Notes under the pieces: generated by a model | The model's database searches: none | What the model was told of the DNA's origin: nothing | The model's input: only the letters and a program-made list of their open reading frames with translations | Source: Chitinophagaceae bacterium UBA4411 | GTDB taxonomy: Bacteria > Bacteroidota > Bacteroidia > Chitinophagales > Chitinophagaceae | Assembly: GCA_002400415.1 (NCBI GenBank) | Contig: DGQP01000007.1 | Location: forward strand, 400,348 to 464,347 | Direction of reading: 5' to 3' | Length of the DNA: 64,000 nucleotides | Part shown: positions 1-7,453 of the stretch, piece by piece | How the letters are laid out: every line of letters begins with the position of its first letter | Position numbering within the stretch: the stretch's first letter is position 1 | Made by a program: the position numbers and the translations under genes

Positions 1-381
1 CATATCCCACAGCTGGAAATCTTTGGCAAAAGCGATGGGTGCCATCAGCAGCATCGCCACGATCATCGCAATAAAAGGCGCCACGTTGAATAATAACTTA
101 TCAGCACCACTGGGCGTCAGTCCTTCTTTCACAATCAGTTTCAGGGTGTCGGCTAAGGATTGCAGCAAGCCTTGCGGTCCCACCCGGTTTGGCCCGAGAC
201 GGATCTGTATCCAGGCAGCCACCCTTCTTTCCATCAATACCAGTACTAATCCCAATGCAGCAAATAAACCGATAACAGCCACACCTGCCAGTACCATTTC
301 GATCACTAAGGTCCAGGTCGGGTTGAAGATGCTGCTCAACCATTCATGCAGTTCATTGGCGATATGACTAAAGCTCCACAT
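1..381 (-). CDS. nuoH: NADH-quinone oxidoreductase subunit H, N-terminal part (runs off the left edge)
   Basis: Membrane subunit of respiratory complex I that lies at the junction with the hydrophilic arm and helps form the quinone-binding site. The 127 visible codons start at an ATG at 381-379 and stay open to base 1. After a first hydrophobic helix comes the family hallmark ERRVAAWIQIRLGPNRVGPQ (about residues 50-70), then LLQSLADTLKLIVKE and a second helix. The start lies only 4 bp after the nuoD stop, so the genes are very probably co-transcribed. Complex I operons with 14 subunits have nuoE, nuoF and nuoG between D and H, and none is here. The rest of the gene lies outside the window. 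Confidence 0.95.
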   Translation of the reverse strand, partial: MWSFSHIANELHEWLSSIFNPTWTLVIEMVLAGVAVIGLFAALGLVLVLMERRVAAWIQIRLGPNRVGPQGLLQSLADTLKLIVKEGLTPSGADKLLFNVAPFIAMIVAMLLMAPIAFAKDFQLWDM

Positions 382-385
382 TATT

Positions 386-1537
386 TTATCTGTCTATGTC
401 AGGTATTACTAAATCTAATGTTCCCATCATCGCTACCAGGTCTCCCAGTTTACTGCCACGGGCAATATGATCAAGTACAGAAAGGTTGGAGAACCCCGGT
501 GAACGGAATTTGATCCTGTACGGGGTAGTGCCACCTTCACTTACGATATATACACCCAGTTCACCACGGGCTGTTTCCACCCGTTGGTAAAATTCTCCTT
601 TAGGTAATTTCAATACCGCTTTTGTCTTGGCCTGGAAATCACCGTCAGGGATATTATCAATCAGTTGTTCAATGATGCGGATGGATTGTTGCATTTCCCG
701 CAGCCGGATCATATAACGGGCAAAAGAATCGCCGGCTGTCTCGAGCACTTCATCAAATTCCAGTTTATTATAGATCTCGTAGGGATAAATTTTTCTTATA
801 TCAGAACTGACACCACTGCCCCTGGCAACCGGGCCTGAACAACCATAAGAGATGGCATCTTCCGGTGATAAATAACCAATACCTTTCATCCTGTTCTGGA
901 AAATGATATTGCCGGTTATCAGTTCATCGTATTCATGGATCTTACGTTTGTATAAGTGCAGGAACTCTTTCACTCTCTTCTGGAAATCAGGATGCAGGTC
1001 CTGCATCACACCACCGGGCACCATATAATTCATGGTGAGCCTGGCACCGCAGGTTTCTTCCATAATATCGTTGATGCTTTCTCTTTCCCGGAAAGCATGG
1101 AAGAAAGGCGTAAAAGCACCGAGATCCATCGCCATTGCTCCCCACCAGAGTTCATGGGATGCAATGCGGGTTAATTCATCCATTAATACTCTTATTACCT
1201 GTGCCCTCGGAGGAACTTCCACCTGCAAACCTTTTTCGACGCATAAGGCACAGGCATGATTATTAATATGTGAAGAGAGATAATCCATCCGGCTGGTCAC
1301 ATAAATGAACTGGCGGTAAGTAAGGCTTTCACACATTTTTTCAATGGAACGATGGATATAACCCAGGTGCGGTTCCACTTTTTTGATTGTTTCACCATTC
1401 AGTGTAATCACGAGGTGCAACACACCGTGTGTTGCAGGGTGCTGAGGTCCTACATTAATTGTAATATTTCCGGCCCCATCATCTCCCGCCGGGGAAACAG
1501 GTGAAGAGTCATTTAATATGGAGGTCTCTCTGTACAT
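386..1537 (-). CDS. nuoD: NADH-quinone oxidoreductase subunit D
   Basis: The 49 kDa-type subunit of complex I, which together with NuoB lines the quinone pocket. The 383-residue protein has the family start INVGPQHPATHGVLHL, then YIHRSIEKMCE, the SRMDYLSSHINNHA stretch and the C-terminal end LGDLVAMMGTLDLVIPDIDR, so it is complete and a separate gene rather than a NuoCD fusion. About 27 residues precede the conserved core. Part of this leader, NDSSPVSPAGDDGAG, aligns without gaps to the leader of NuoB and derives from a GC-rich repeat. It is followed 4 bp later by nuoH and preceded by nuoC with a 55-bp gap. Confidence 0.97.
   Translation of the reverse strand: MYRETSILNDSSPVSPAGDDGAGNITINVGPQHPATHGVLHLVITLNGETIKKVEPHLGYIHRSIEKMCESLTYRQFIYVTSRMDYLSSHINNHACALCVEKGLQVEVPPRAQVIRVLMDELTRIASHELWWGAMAMDLGAFTPFFHAFRERESINDIMEETCGARLTMNYMVPGGVMQDLHPDFQKRVKEFLHLYKRKIHEYDELITGNIIFQNRMKGIGYLSPEDAISYGCSGPVARGSGVSSDIRKIYPYEIYNKLEFDEVLETAGDSFARYMIRLREMQQSIRIIEQLIDNIPDGDFQAKTKAVLKLPKGEFYQRVETARGELGVYIVSEGGTTPYRIKFRSPGFSNLSVLDHIARGSKLGDLVAMMGTLDLVIPDIDR
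1471..1510 (-). repeat. Diverged GC-rich interspersed repeat inside nuoD
   Basis: On the minus strand this stretch reads through a TCCCCGGCGGG centre and encodes SSPVSPAGDDGAG in the NuoD leader. It aligns codon for codon with the clearer copy in nuoB at 2562-2599. Seen: the peptide and base similarity. Inferred: common origin from one mobile palindromic repeat, this copy being the more decayed. Confidence 0.5.
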
Positions 1538-1592
1538 TTTAGAATTTTCTGGTAAATGTTTTACTCTTCAAATCAGTTGGTTTTACAAGGCT

Positions 1593-2051
1593 TTATAGTT
1601 TGATCATATTAACCGGGTCTTCAAAATCTTTTCTTAACGGATTCTTTCCTTCCCATCCGTCGGGCAGTATCAATAACCGCAGGTCGGGGTGATTCAGGAA
1701 ATGCACACCAAACATCTCGTACACCTCCCGTTCATGAAATTCAGCTGTTCTCCAGATATGAGAGACTGTTTCAATTTCAGGTTTATTCCTGTCAAGCTTT
1801 GCTTTGATAACGATATTGTGCCTGTGTGTGGTGGATGAAAGATGGTACACCATGGTGAGATGTGTCTTCCAGTCGGCGCAGGTCAGGCAAAAAAGATAAT
1901 CGAAGAATAAACTGCTGTCGTTACGAAGTTGCCGGGCAAAAGGCAGCCAGTCTTTCGGTTCAACAATAACATTCAACCATTCACCGCCTTCTTCAAAAGT
2001 GGCTGTTGGCAGCAGTCCGGTAATTTTATTTTTCAACTCTTCGTTCAGCAT
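1593..2051 (-). CDS. nuoC: NADH-quinone oxidoreductase subunit C
   Basis: The 30 kDa subunit of the hydrophilic arm of complex I. The 152-residue protein ends with the family signature: EFHEREVYEMFGVHFLNHPD followed by LRLLILPDGWEGKNPLRKDF. Its length matches stand-alone NuoC proteins. The ATG lies 2 bp after the nuoB stop, which indicates translational coupling, and nuoD follows after 55 bp. No cofactor is expected in this subunit. The separate nuoC and nuoD differ from the fused nuoCD of enterobacteria. Confidence 0.96.
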   Translation of the reverse strand: MLNEELKNKITGLLPTATFEEGGEWLNVIVEPKDWLPFARQLRNDSSLFFDYLFCLTCADWKTHLTMVYHLSSTTHRHNIVIKAKLDRNKPEIETVSHIWRTAEFHEREVYEMFGVHFLNHPDLRLLILPDGWEGKNPLRKDFEDPVNMIKL

Positions 2052-2053
2052 AA

Positions 2054-2629
2054 TTAGTCTTTGGCTGTTCTGATCTGTTCTCTTGTCAAACCACTTTTTA
2101 TCTTCTCCTGTAATTTTATTAAGGCGTGTAATAAAGCTTCTGGTCTTGGCGGGCAGCCGGCTACATATACATCTACCGGAATCACATGGTCTGCACCTTT
2201 CACTACAGAATATGTATTATAAAAGAAAGGACCGCCGCTGATCGCACAGGCACCCATTGCAATCACATACTTGGGGTCGGCCATCTGGTCGTATAACCTT
2301 TTCAGGACAGGCGCCATTTTATTAACGATGGTGCCTGCTATTATAATAACATCGGCCTGCCGCGGTGTGGCGCGGGCTACTTCGAAACCGAAACGGGAAA
2401 AATCATATTTAGCGCCGGCCACAGCCATGTACTCAATACCGCAGCAACTGGTGGCGAAAGTGAGTGGCCACAGGGAGTTGGATCTTGCCCAGTTGATGAC
2501 ATCATCCAGTTTACTGAGAACGATGCCGCCGCCCGGGGTTTCGTGTATCTGGCCGGGAAAAGAAGCCCCCCCACCCCCCGCAGGGGGGATTAGGGAAGCA
2601 TCATTTGATATTTTTTTTTCTTCTTGCAT
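2054..2629 (-). CDS. nuoB: NADH-quinone oxidoreductase subunit B with repeat-derived N-terminal insert
   Basis: Carries the terminal 4Fe-4S cluster N2, which passes electrons to quinone. The cysteine ligands are visible in TSCCGIEYM, GACAISGGP and AGCPPRPEALL. The conserved core begins at VLSKLDDVINWARSNSLWPL (about residue 36). The residues before it are unusual: NDASLIPPAGGGGAS is encoded by a GC-rich palindromic repeat with C7-A-C6 runs on the plus strand. Such runs are prone to slippage, and a one-base change would put the gene out of frame if the first ATG is used. A start further in would remove the insert, but no ATG lies between it and the core. nuoC follows after 2 bp. Confidence 0.95.
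   Translation of the reverse strand: MQEEKKISNDASLIPPAGGGGASFPGQIHETPGGGIVLSKLDDVINWARSNSLWPLTFATSCCGIEYMAVAGAKYDFSRFGFEVARATPRQADVIIIAGTIVNKMAPVLKRLYDQMADPKYVIAMGACAISGGPFFYNTYSVVKGADHVIPVDVYVAGCPPRPEALLHALIKLQEKIKSGLTREQIRTAKD
2562..2599 (-). repeat. GC-rich palindromic repeat inside nuoB
   Basis: The plus strand shows seven Cs (2566-2572), an A and six Cs (2574-2579), then GCAGGGGGG, so the element folds on itself around a TGC/GCA centre. It is flanked by GAAGC and GGAAGC. On the coding strand it is translated as ASLIPPAGGGGAS. Interspersed repeats of this look, with C-rich and G-rich arms ending in AAGCC-like borders, are common in Bacteroidota genomes (recalled, not searched). Related copies lie at 1471-1510 and 2682-2716. 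Confidence 0.7.
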
Positions 2630-2681
2630 GAAAAAATAAATTCTGTCTTTTGTTCTTCAATAAACTGGTTATGTGCTTAGC

Positions 2682-2716
2682 AAAGCCCCTCTTGCGGAGA
2701 GGTTTGGGGAGGCTTT
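2682..2716 (-). repeat. GC-rich interspersed repeat between nuoA and nuoB
   Basis: Bordered by AAAGCC and GGCTTT, with CCCCTC and GAGAGG arms around a TTGC centre and a second TTTGGGGAGG arm. It begins inside the nuoA stop codon and fills about a third of the 85-bp nuoA-nuoB gap. The hairpin could act as a processing or attenuation structure within the operon, which is inference. Confidence 0.65.
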
Positions 2717-3083
2717 ACATCCATTTCAGAGCTCCTTTTTTATGTGCATACAGAAATCCCATGAAAAGTATAAAGAAGAAAATGACAATTTCAATCATGG
2801 CAATCCATCCCATGCTTTTGGCTACAACGGCCCAGGGATAGAGAAAAACCAGTTCCACATCAAAGATCAGGAAGATGAGTGCAAATAGATAATAACCAAC
2901 GTTTAACTGAATCCAGGTTTTGCCCTGTGTGGGAATACCGCATTCGTAAGGCTCGCCTTTCTGTTTGTTCTTGCTTCCTTTGAGAACCAGGGTAGATAAC
3001 ATGATAGCAATACCTGAGAAGGCAACGGCAGCTATTATTAATACTATGAGCGATGAGGCACCCATATGCGAATTGATTTGCAC
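2715..3083 (-). CDS. nuoA: NADH-quinone oxidoreductase subunit A
   Basis: Small membrane subunit of complex I. The 122 residues contain three hydrophobic helices (about 8-32, 63-83, 91-112) and the conserved loop GEPYECGIPT, followed by FDVELVFLYPWA, which identifies the family. The first gene of the nuo cluster, it is separated from the upstream flavoprotein gene by 95 bp on the same strand. A second ATG six codons in (MGASSLIVL) is an equally possible start. A GC-rich repeat begins at the stop codon. Confidence 0.95.
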   Translation of the reverse strand: MQINSHMGASSLIVLIIAAVAFSGIAIMLSTLVLKGSKNKQKGEPYECGIPTQGKTWIQLNVGYYLFALIFLIFDVELVFLYPWAVVAKSMGWIAMIEIVIFFFILFMGFLYAHKKGALKWM

Positions 3084-3178
3084 GAATATAGCAACAATGC
3101 GTTAAAACCAAATATGACAGTTATCAACGACAAGGTTGCGGAATATCATTTTGAAAACTGCTCAACATCACGTACTGC

Positions 3179-3898
3179 TCATCCATATAATTCCTGGTGA
3201 ACGTCTTTTTTATCATACCCCATTTCAACAATTCTTTTTTTTGCTTCATCAATCATGTTCTTCCAGCCACACAGAAAAAAAAGAGCTTCCTGTTTTTCTG
3301 CGCAAAGTTTTTCATAGATATCATGCACATATCCGTTATGTCCTTCCCAGTGTTCGCGGGACAGGGTGGGGTGATAATGAAAGCCCGGGAGCGTGGTTTC
3401 CAATGCAGTGAGTTCTTCGTAATAAAGCAGGTCAGCTTTATTACGGCAGCCGAAGATCATATGAATATTTTTTGCAGGTACACCATGAAGCCGGATATAA
3501 TTTACCATGCTTCTGAACGGGGCAATACCGGTTCCTGTGCAAATGAGGAACAGGTCTTTTTCAATGGAAGCAGGCAGGGTGAAAACGCCTTGTGCTCCCC
3601 TGAAAGTGAGTTCAGAGCCCACATGGATATGGTTAAAAAGATAAGTAGTACCCAGGCCTCTTTCTGCATGTACAATCAATAACTCAAATACGTTGGTTCC
3701 ATCGGGCCAGGAGGCGATCGAATAACTGCGCCAGCGCTTATTCGGTTTTTCGTCTATGGGGAGATCCAGGGTTACGAACTGGCCGGGTTTAAAATCAAAT
3801 TGTTCCAGGTCGGGTACTTCCACCCAGAACCTCCTGGTGTTGTGCGTATGATCATCGATCCTGATAACTTTTCCTTTGCGCCAGGGTTGAAGGGCCAT
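3179..3898 (-). CDS. Ferredoxin-NADP reductase-type FAD/NAD(P)-binding oxidoreductase
   Basis: A 239-residue flavoprotein of the ferredoxin-NADP reductase superfamily. The FAD-binding barrel has the RSYSIAS motif (about residues 57-63). The nucleotide-binding domain has GTGIAPFRSM and ends with the FLCGWKNMIDEAK stretch and a C-terminal aromatic (ELYG). It has no fused 2Fe-2S domain. The length suits single-domain-pair FNRs that move electrons between NAD(P)H and ferredoxin or flavodoxin. It lies just upstream of nuoA on the same strand, which is suggestive because the nuo cluster lacks the NADH-input genes. The exact electron partner cannot be read from the sequence. Confidence 0.8.
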   Translation of the reverse strand: MALQPWRKGKVIRIDDHTHNTRRFWVEVPDLEQFDFKPGQFVTLDLPIDEKPNKRWRSYSIASWPDGTNVFELLIVHAERGLGTTYLFNHIHVGSELTFRGAQGVFTLPASIEKDLFLICTGTGIAPFRSMVNYIRLHGVPAKNIHMIFGCRNKADLLYYEELTALETTLPGFHYHPTLSREHWEGHNGYVHDIYEKLCAEKQEALFFLCGWKNMIDEAKKRIVEMGYDKKDVHQELYG

Positions 3899-4080
3899 GC
3901 AGTTGTTTTGCGTGTAATTTACAAAGAGAATAGCAACAGATGCTTTCTGTCACTTTATTATCATAAATGCAACAGTTATCCACTGCCTGACCCGGGTGGC
4001 ATAATAGTTGGGCTTTATAGAAAATGAAAATAGTGGACGGTTCAATATACCGGGCTGCTTGTTATGAAAGAGAGCCCGGT

Positions 4081-4110
4081 AAAAAAGCGGCCCCGCCTCA
4101 GGCGGGGCCG
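4081..4110 (-). terminator. Intrinsic terminator after the 4158-4652 gene
   Basis: A perfect 9-bp stem GGCCCCGCC/GGCGGGGCC with a TCA loop (4089-4109), followed on the minus strand by a run of six Ts (complement of the As at 4081-4086). Confidence 0.85.
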
Positions 4111-4157
4111 TCTTATCAGGGTTACTGGCAAGCAACCGAACTTGTAAAAATAATTTT

Positions 4158-4652
4158 TTATTCCCCAAAAAAAGGTTCCAGTTCTTTTATTTTTTTTACT
4201 GCCTTATAATAAGTTTTTCCCTTCCACTGGTATTTCAGCACCAGTTCATTGGCTGCCGCCAGCTTTTTTATTGTTGCGGGAAGACTAATTGTATTTAACG
4301 GGTTATGATCCCATTTTATTTCCTGTATTTTCAGGAGAGTGGTTTTTACCAGGGTATCCGTCCCGGCAACTGCCGGAGATTGGATGACCGGGGATGAACT
4401 GACTGTATATCTTTTTCCCCTGATCCATATCTCTTTCGGCTGAATCTTCAGGGAATGGCCGGCTGCCAGGTAAATAAAATAATCAATACTCTCATTAGCA
4501 GGCTTACTGATCGTCCGGCCATTCTCATCAGGCTCCCTGGCAGGAACCATGCCCGGTGTCGAAACTCTGGAGAAGCCATACAGTTTTATAGGAGGCTGAC
4601 CAGCTATAACCAGGCTGAATAAAAGGGCTGTGGTAAGTAATCCTTTTTTCAT
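4158..4652 (-). CDS. Small secreted protein of unknown function
   Basis: I do not recognise a family. The start at 4652 is chosen because it gives a clean signal peptide, MKKGLLTTALLFSLVIAG; an upstream ATG at 4679 would add nine residues before it. The 164-residue product has a proline-rich segment (STPGMVPAREPDENGR), then YFIYLAAGHSLKIQPKEIWI and a C-terminal lysine-rich region (KYQWKGKTYYKAVKKI), consistent with a small beta-rich periplasmic or surface protein. It stands alone, divergent from the 4768 gene, and ends in a strong terminator. Confidence 0.7.
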   Translation of the reverse strand: MKKGLLTTALLFSLVIAGQPPIKLYGFSRVSTPGMVPAREPDENGRTISKPANESIDYFIYLAAGHSLKIQPKEIWIRGKRYTVSSSPVIQSPAVAGTDTLVKTTLLKIQEIKWDHNPLNTISLPATIKKLAAANELVLKYQWKGKTYYKAVKKIKELEPFFGE

Positions 4653-4767
4653 TTTAATGCGTTTAATGACCGGATGCAATTTCTGAACGGGTTATTGCAA
4701 AGAAATTCTTAAAACAGCCCTTTTTTTCCGAATTTAGGGGCCATCAAAAAATATCAATTGGCCGCTT

Positions 4768-7386
4768 ATGCAACGACTTACACAAATATGCAGCTTTAGC
4801 CTGTTGCTGATAATTTCTTTTGCCTGCCGTAATGGCAATCAAAATAATAATGAGGAGGAAGAAATGGATGACGTAGAGTTGGCACTGCACCAGGAATTCC
4901 TGATGACCCGTGACCCGCAACTGGGTATTGTGCCCCGTGAGCGGTTAGACGCAGCCCGCACCCAACTGGATTTATTGTCAGCAAACCGTGTGGCAGCTTT
5001 AGGCTGGCAGGAAAGAGGCCCTAATAATGTGGGCGGCAGAACAAGGGCTATTCTGGTAGATAAAAATGATGCAAGCGGAAATACCGTTTTTGCTGGTTCC
5101 GTGGGTGGTGGTTTGTTTAAAACAACCAACTTCACCAATGCCACACCAACCTGGGTTCCTGTAAATGACTTTTTACCTAACCTGGCTATAACAGCCATTG
5201 TACAGGACCCCGTCAATCCCAATAATATTTACGCCGGCACAGGGGAAGGCTGGTTCAATATCGATGCTATTGTTGGCCGGGGTATCTACAAAAGTACGGA
5301 TGGGGGCACCACCTGGAATGCTCTTCCCTCAACTATTATAACGTCTACTGCATTTGACTATGTACAGGACCTTGCTATAGATAATGCTGGAAATATATAT
5401 GCTTCACTCAGAAACTTAACGTCTTCCTCAAGAGGAGTACAGCGTTCAACAGATGGAGGCAATACCTGGACACAGGTACTCGGAGCTACATTAACTAATC
5501 CAACGACTAACCAGCCATTTGCCACCGGCCGTGCCGGCGACCTGGAGGTAGCGAGCAATGGAGATATTTATGCTGCTCTTGGACTTGTAGGACCAGCTGT
5601 TAACAACAGGAGTGTAGTAATGAAATCATCATTTGCTGCTAACGGGGCGAATACTGGCGCATTAGGTACTTGGGTGGAGATAACACCTGTAACTCCAACA
5701 GTCACTCAGCGGACCGAAATCATATTGGCTCCTTCCGACCCGCAAAGGGTGTATTTATTAATGCAGGATAGCACCACATCGCAGGTGCAAAATGTTTTTC
5801 GTTCATCAGACGGAGGAGCCACCTGGGCTATGCTGGCTGCTCCATCAGCATTAAATAATGGAACCGCCTCCCAGACCTGGTACAACCTGATCGGGGCAGT
5901 AGATCCAAACAATGCTAATATTATTGTAGTAGGCGGACTCAACCTCGCCAGGTCATTAGATGGAGGCAACAGCTGGTCAACTATTACGAGCAACGCCACT
6001 GTACATGTGGACCATCATGCCTTAATGTTTATAGGTTCCACCAAATTGGTGAATGGAAATGATGGCGGTATTTTTTATTCGGAAAATATTGATGCGGGGT
6101 CACCCACTTTTTCGAATAAGAATAATGGGTATAATGTGACCCAGTATTATGCCTGCGATGCGCATCCTGTTTCTGTCGATTTCTTTTTAGCGGGTGCACA
6201 GGATAATGGTACGCAACGATTTAATAGCCCCGGTATCAATTCTACTACTAACGCCACGGGAGGTGATGGAGGTTTTTGTCATATTGACCAGAGTGATGGA
6301 GCACTTCAGATAACAGCATTTACGGGGAATAACTACAATCGTTCTTTGAATGGTGGGGCCAGCTTCTCTTCATTGTCTGGTTTTGGCGTGAACAATAACA
6401 GGGGGCAGTTCATTAACCCAACGGATCTGGATGATGCCGGTAAAATATTATACTGCGGTGATAACCCAGGGCGATATTATTTTATTACAGGATTAAACGG
6501 TACGCCGGCCGGCAATATAGTCACCGTGGCTGTGATGGGAACAAGAGAATTGACAGCAGTCAAAGTGGATCCTTCTTCCCCCAATACAATCTATGTCGGG
6601 GCTTCCTTTGGATCGGTTGGTAATCTTGCTAATATTCCGCAGGTATACAAGATAACTTCTGCTAACACAACCACGCCAACAGTTGTTTCCTCGGTTGATA
6701 TTGGAACAATAAGAGGAGCTGCTATTTCTTCTATTGATATCGACCCGGCCAACCCAAACCATCTGATTGTTACACTTTCCAGTTTTGGAGTGCCAAGTGT
6801 GTTTGAAAGTACAAATGGGGGTGCCAGCTTTGCAAGTATTGAGGGTAACTTACCGGATATGCCTGTTCGCTGGGTTTTATTTGCTCCGGCAAATGCACAA
6901 CTAAATGGTGCAGCCGGAGGAAATGGAGGTGTTTTGCTGGGAACAGAGCTAGGCGTATGGACCACCTCCTCTCTTGCTGGTGCAGCCACCCAATGGATTC
7001 CCAACAATACCGGCCTTGCCAATGTAAGAGTGGATATGCTGAAATACAGGCCGTCTGATAACCTGGTGGTAGCAGCCACACATGGACGTGGTTTGTACAC
7101 CACGATATTACCCACGGTGGTAACGGGTGTGTCCAACAATAATATCACCAAAGGGTTTATTAAGTATATCAGCTCGCAGAATAACCAGTTACAGATTATA
7201 ACCGGTACGTTGCAGACACAAAGGATGCAGGTACAACTATTCAATATCAGCGGGCAGCAGGTGTACCAGACACAAAACCGTTACCAGAATATGAGTATTA
7301 ACCTGGATAAGCTTCCTGCCGGTGCTTATGTAGTGAAGATAACAGGTGATAAGAAAGAGCATTTTGTACAGAAATTTATAAAGTAA
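4768..7386 (+). CDS. Secreted beta-propeller (Asp-box/BNR-like) protein with T9SS sorting domain
   Basis: An 872-residue exported protein. It begins with a hydrophobic signal ending in ISFAC (Cys20), which looks like a lipoprotein box, followed by an acidic linker (NNNEEEEMDD). The body is a sialidase/VPS10-type propeller: it opens with GPNNVGGRTRAI and repeats Asp-box motifs such as STDGGTTWNAL, STDGGNTWTQV, SSDGGATWAML and SLDGGNSWSTI. The last 75 residues are a type A T9SS sorting domain (QVQLFNISGQQVYQ, then LPAGAYVVKITGDK and FVQKFIK). No glycosidase active site was identified, so a carbohydrate- or protein-binding role is as likely as catalysis. A lipobox together with a T9SS tail is unusual. 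A terminator follows. Confidence 0.85.
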   Translation: MQRLTQICSFSLLLIISFACRNGNQNNNEEEEMDDVELALHQEFLMTRDPQLGIVPRERLDAARTQLDLLSANRVAALGWQERGPNNVGGRTRAILVDKNDASGNTVFAGSVGGGLFKTTNFTNATPTWVPVNDFLPNLAITAIVQDPVNPNNIYAGTGEGWFNIDAIVGRGIYKSTDGGTTWNALPSTIITSTAFDYVQDLAIDNAGNIYASLRNLTSSSRGVQRSTDGGNTWTQVLGATLTNPTTNQPFATGRAGDLEVASNGDIYAALGLVGPAVNNRSVVMKSSFAANGANTGALGTWVEITPVTPTVTQRTEIILAPSDPQRVYLLMQDSTTSQVQNVFRSSDGGATWAMLAAPSALNNGTASQTWYNLIGAVDPNNANIIVVGGLNLARSLDGGNSWSTITSNATVHVDHHALMFIGSTKLVNGNDGGIFYSENIDAGSPTFSNKNNGYNVTQYYACDAHPVSVDFFLAGAQDNGTQRFNSPGINSTTNATGGDGGFCHIDQSDGALQITAFTGNNYNRSLNGGASFSSLSGFGVNNNRGQFINPTDLDDAGKILYCGDNPGRYYFITGLNGTPAGNIVTVAVMGTRELTAVKVDPSSPNTIYVGASFGSVGNLANIPQVYKITSANTTTPTVVSSVDIGTIRGAAISSIDIDPANPNHLIVTLSSFGVPSVFESTNGGASFASIEGNLPDMPVRWVLFAPANAQLNGAAGGNGGVLLGTELGVWTTSSLAGAATQWIPNNTGLANVRVDMLKYRPSDNLVVAATHGRGLYTTILPTVVTGVSNNNITKGFIKYISSQNNQLQIITGTLQTQRMQVQLFNISGQQVYQTQNRYQNMSINLDKLPAGAYVVKITGDKKEHFVQKFIK

Positions 7387-7402
7387 GTATTTTACCAGTT
7401 AT

Positions 7403-7438
7403 AAAAGCTCACCCTGAAACGGGTGAGCTTTTCTTTTT
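7403..7438 (+). terminator. Intrinsic terminator after the propeller gene
   Basis: A 12-bp stem AAAAGCTCACCC/GGGTGAGCTTTT with a TGAAAC loop, followed by TTTTCTTTTT. It also separates the gene from the mfd promoter. Confidence 0.9.
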
Positions 7439-7445
7439 ATCTTTG
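7438..7445 (+). promoter_or_regulatory. Candidate -7 element for mfd
   Basis: TATCTTTG matches the Bacteroidota -7 consensus TAnnTTTG exactly. It ends 8 nt before the mfd ATG, which would give a very short or absent leader. No clear -33 TTTG is seen. Confidence 0.45.
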
Positions 7446-7453
7446 CAGTTCTC

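Noticed and set aside
6591..7244. A 217-codon open frame antisense to the propeller gene
   Set aside because: It lies wholly opposite a strong T9SS cargo gene, has a low-complexity hydrophobic translation and no promoter or start context; it is a shadow frame.
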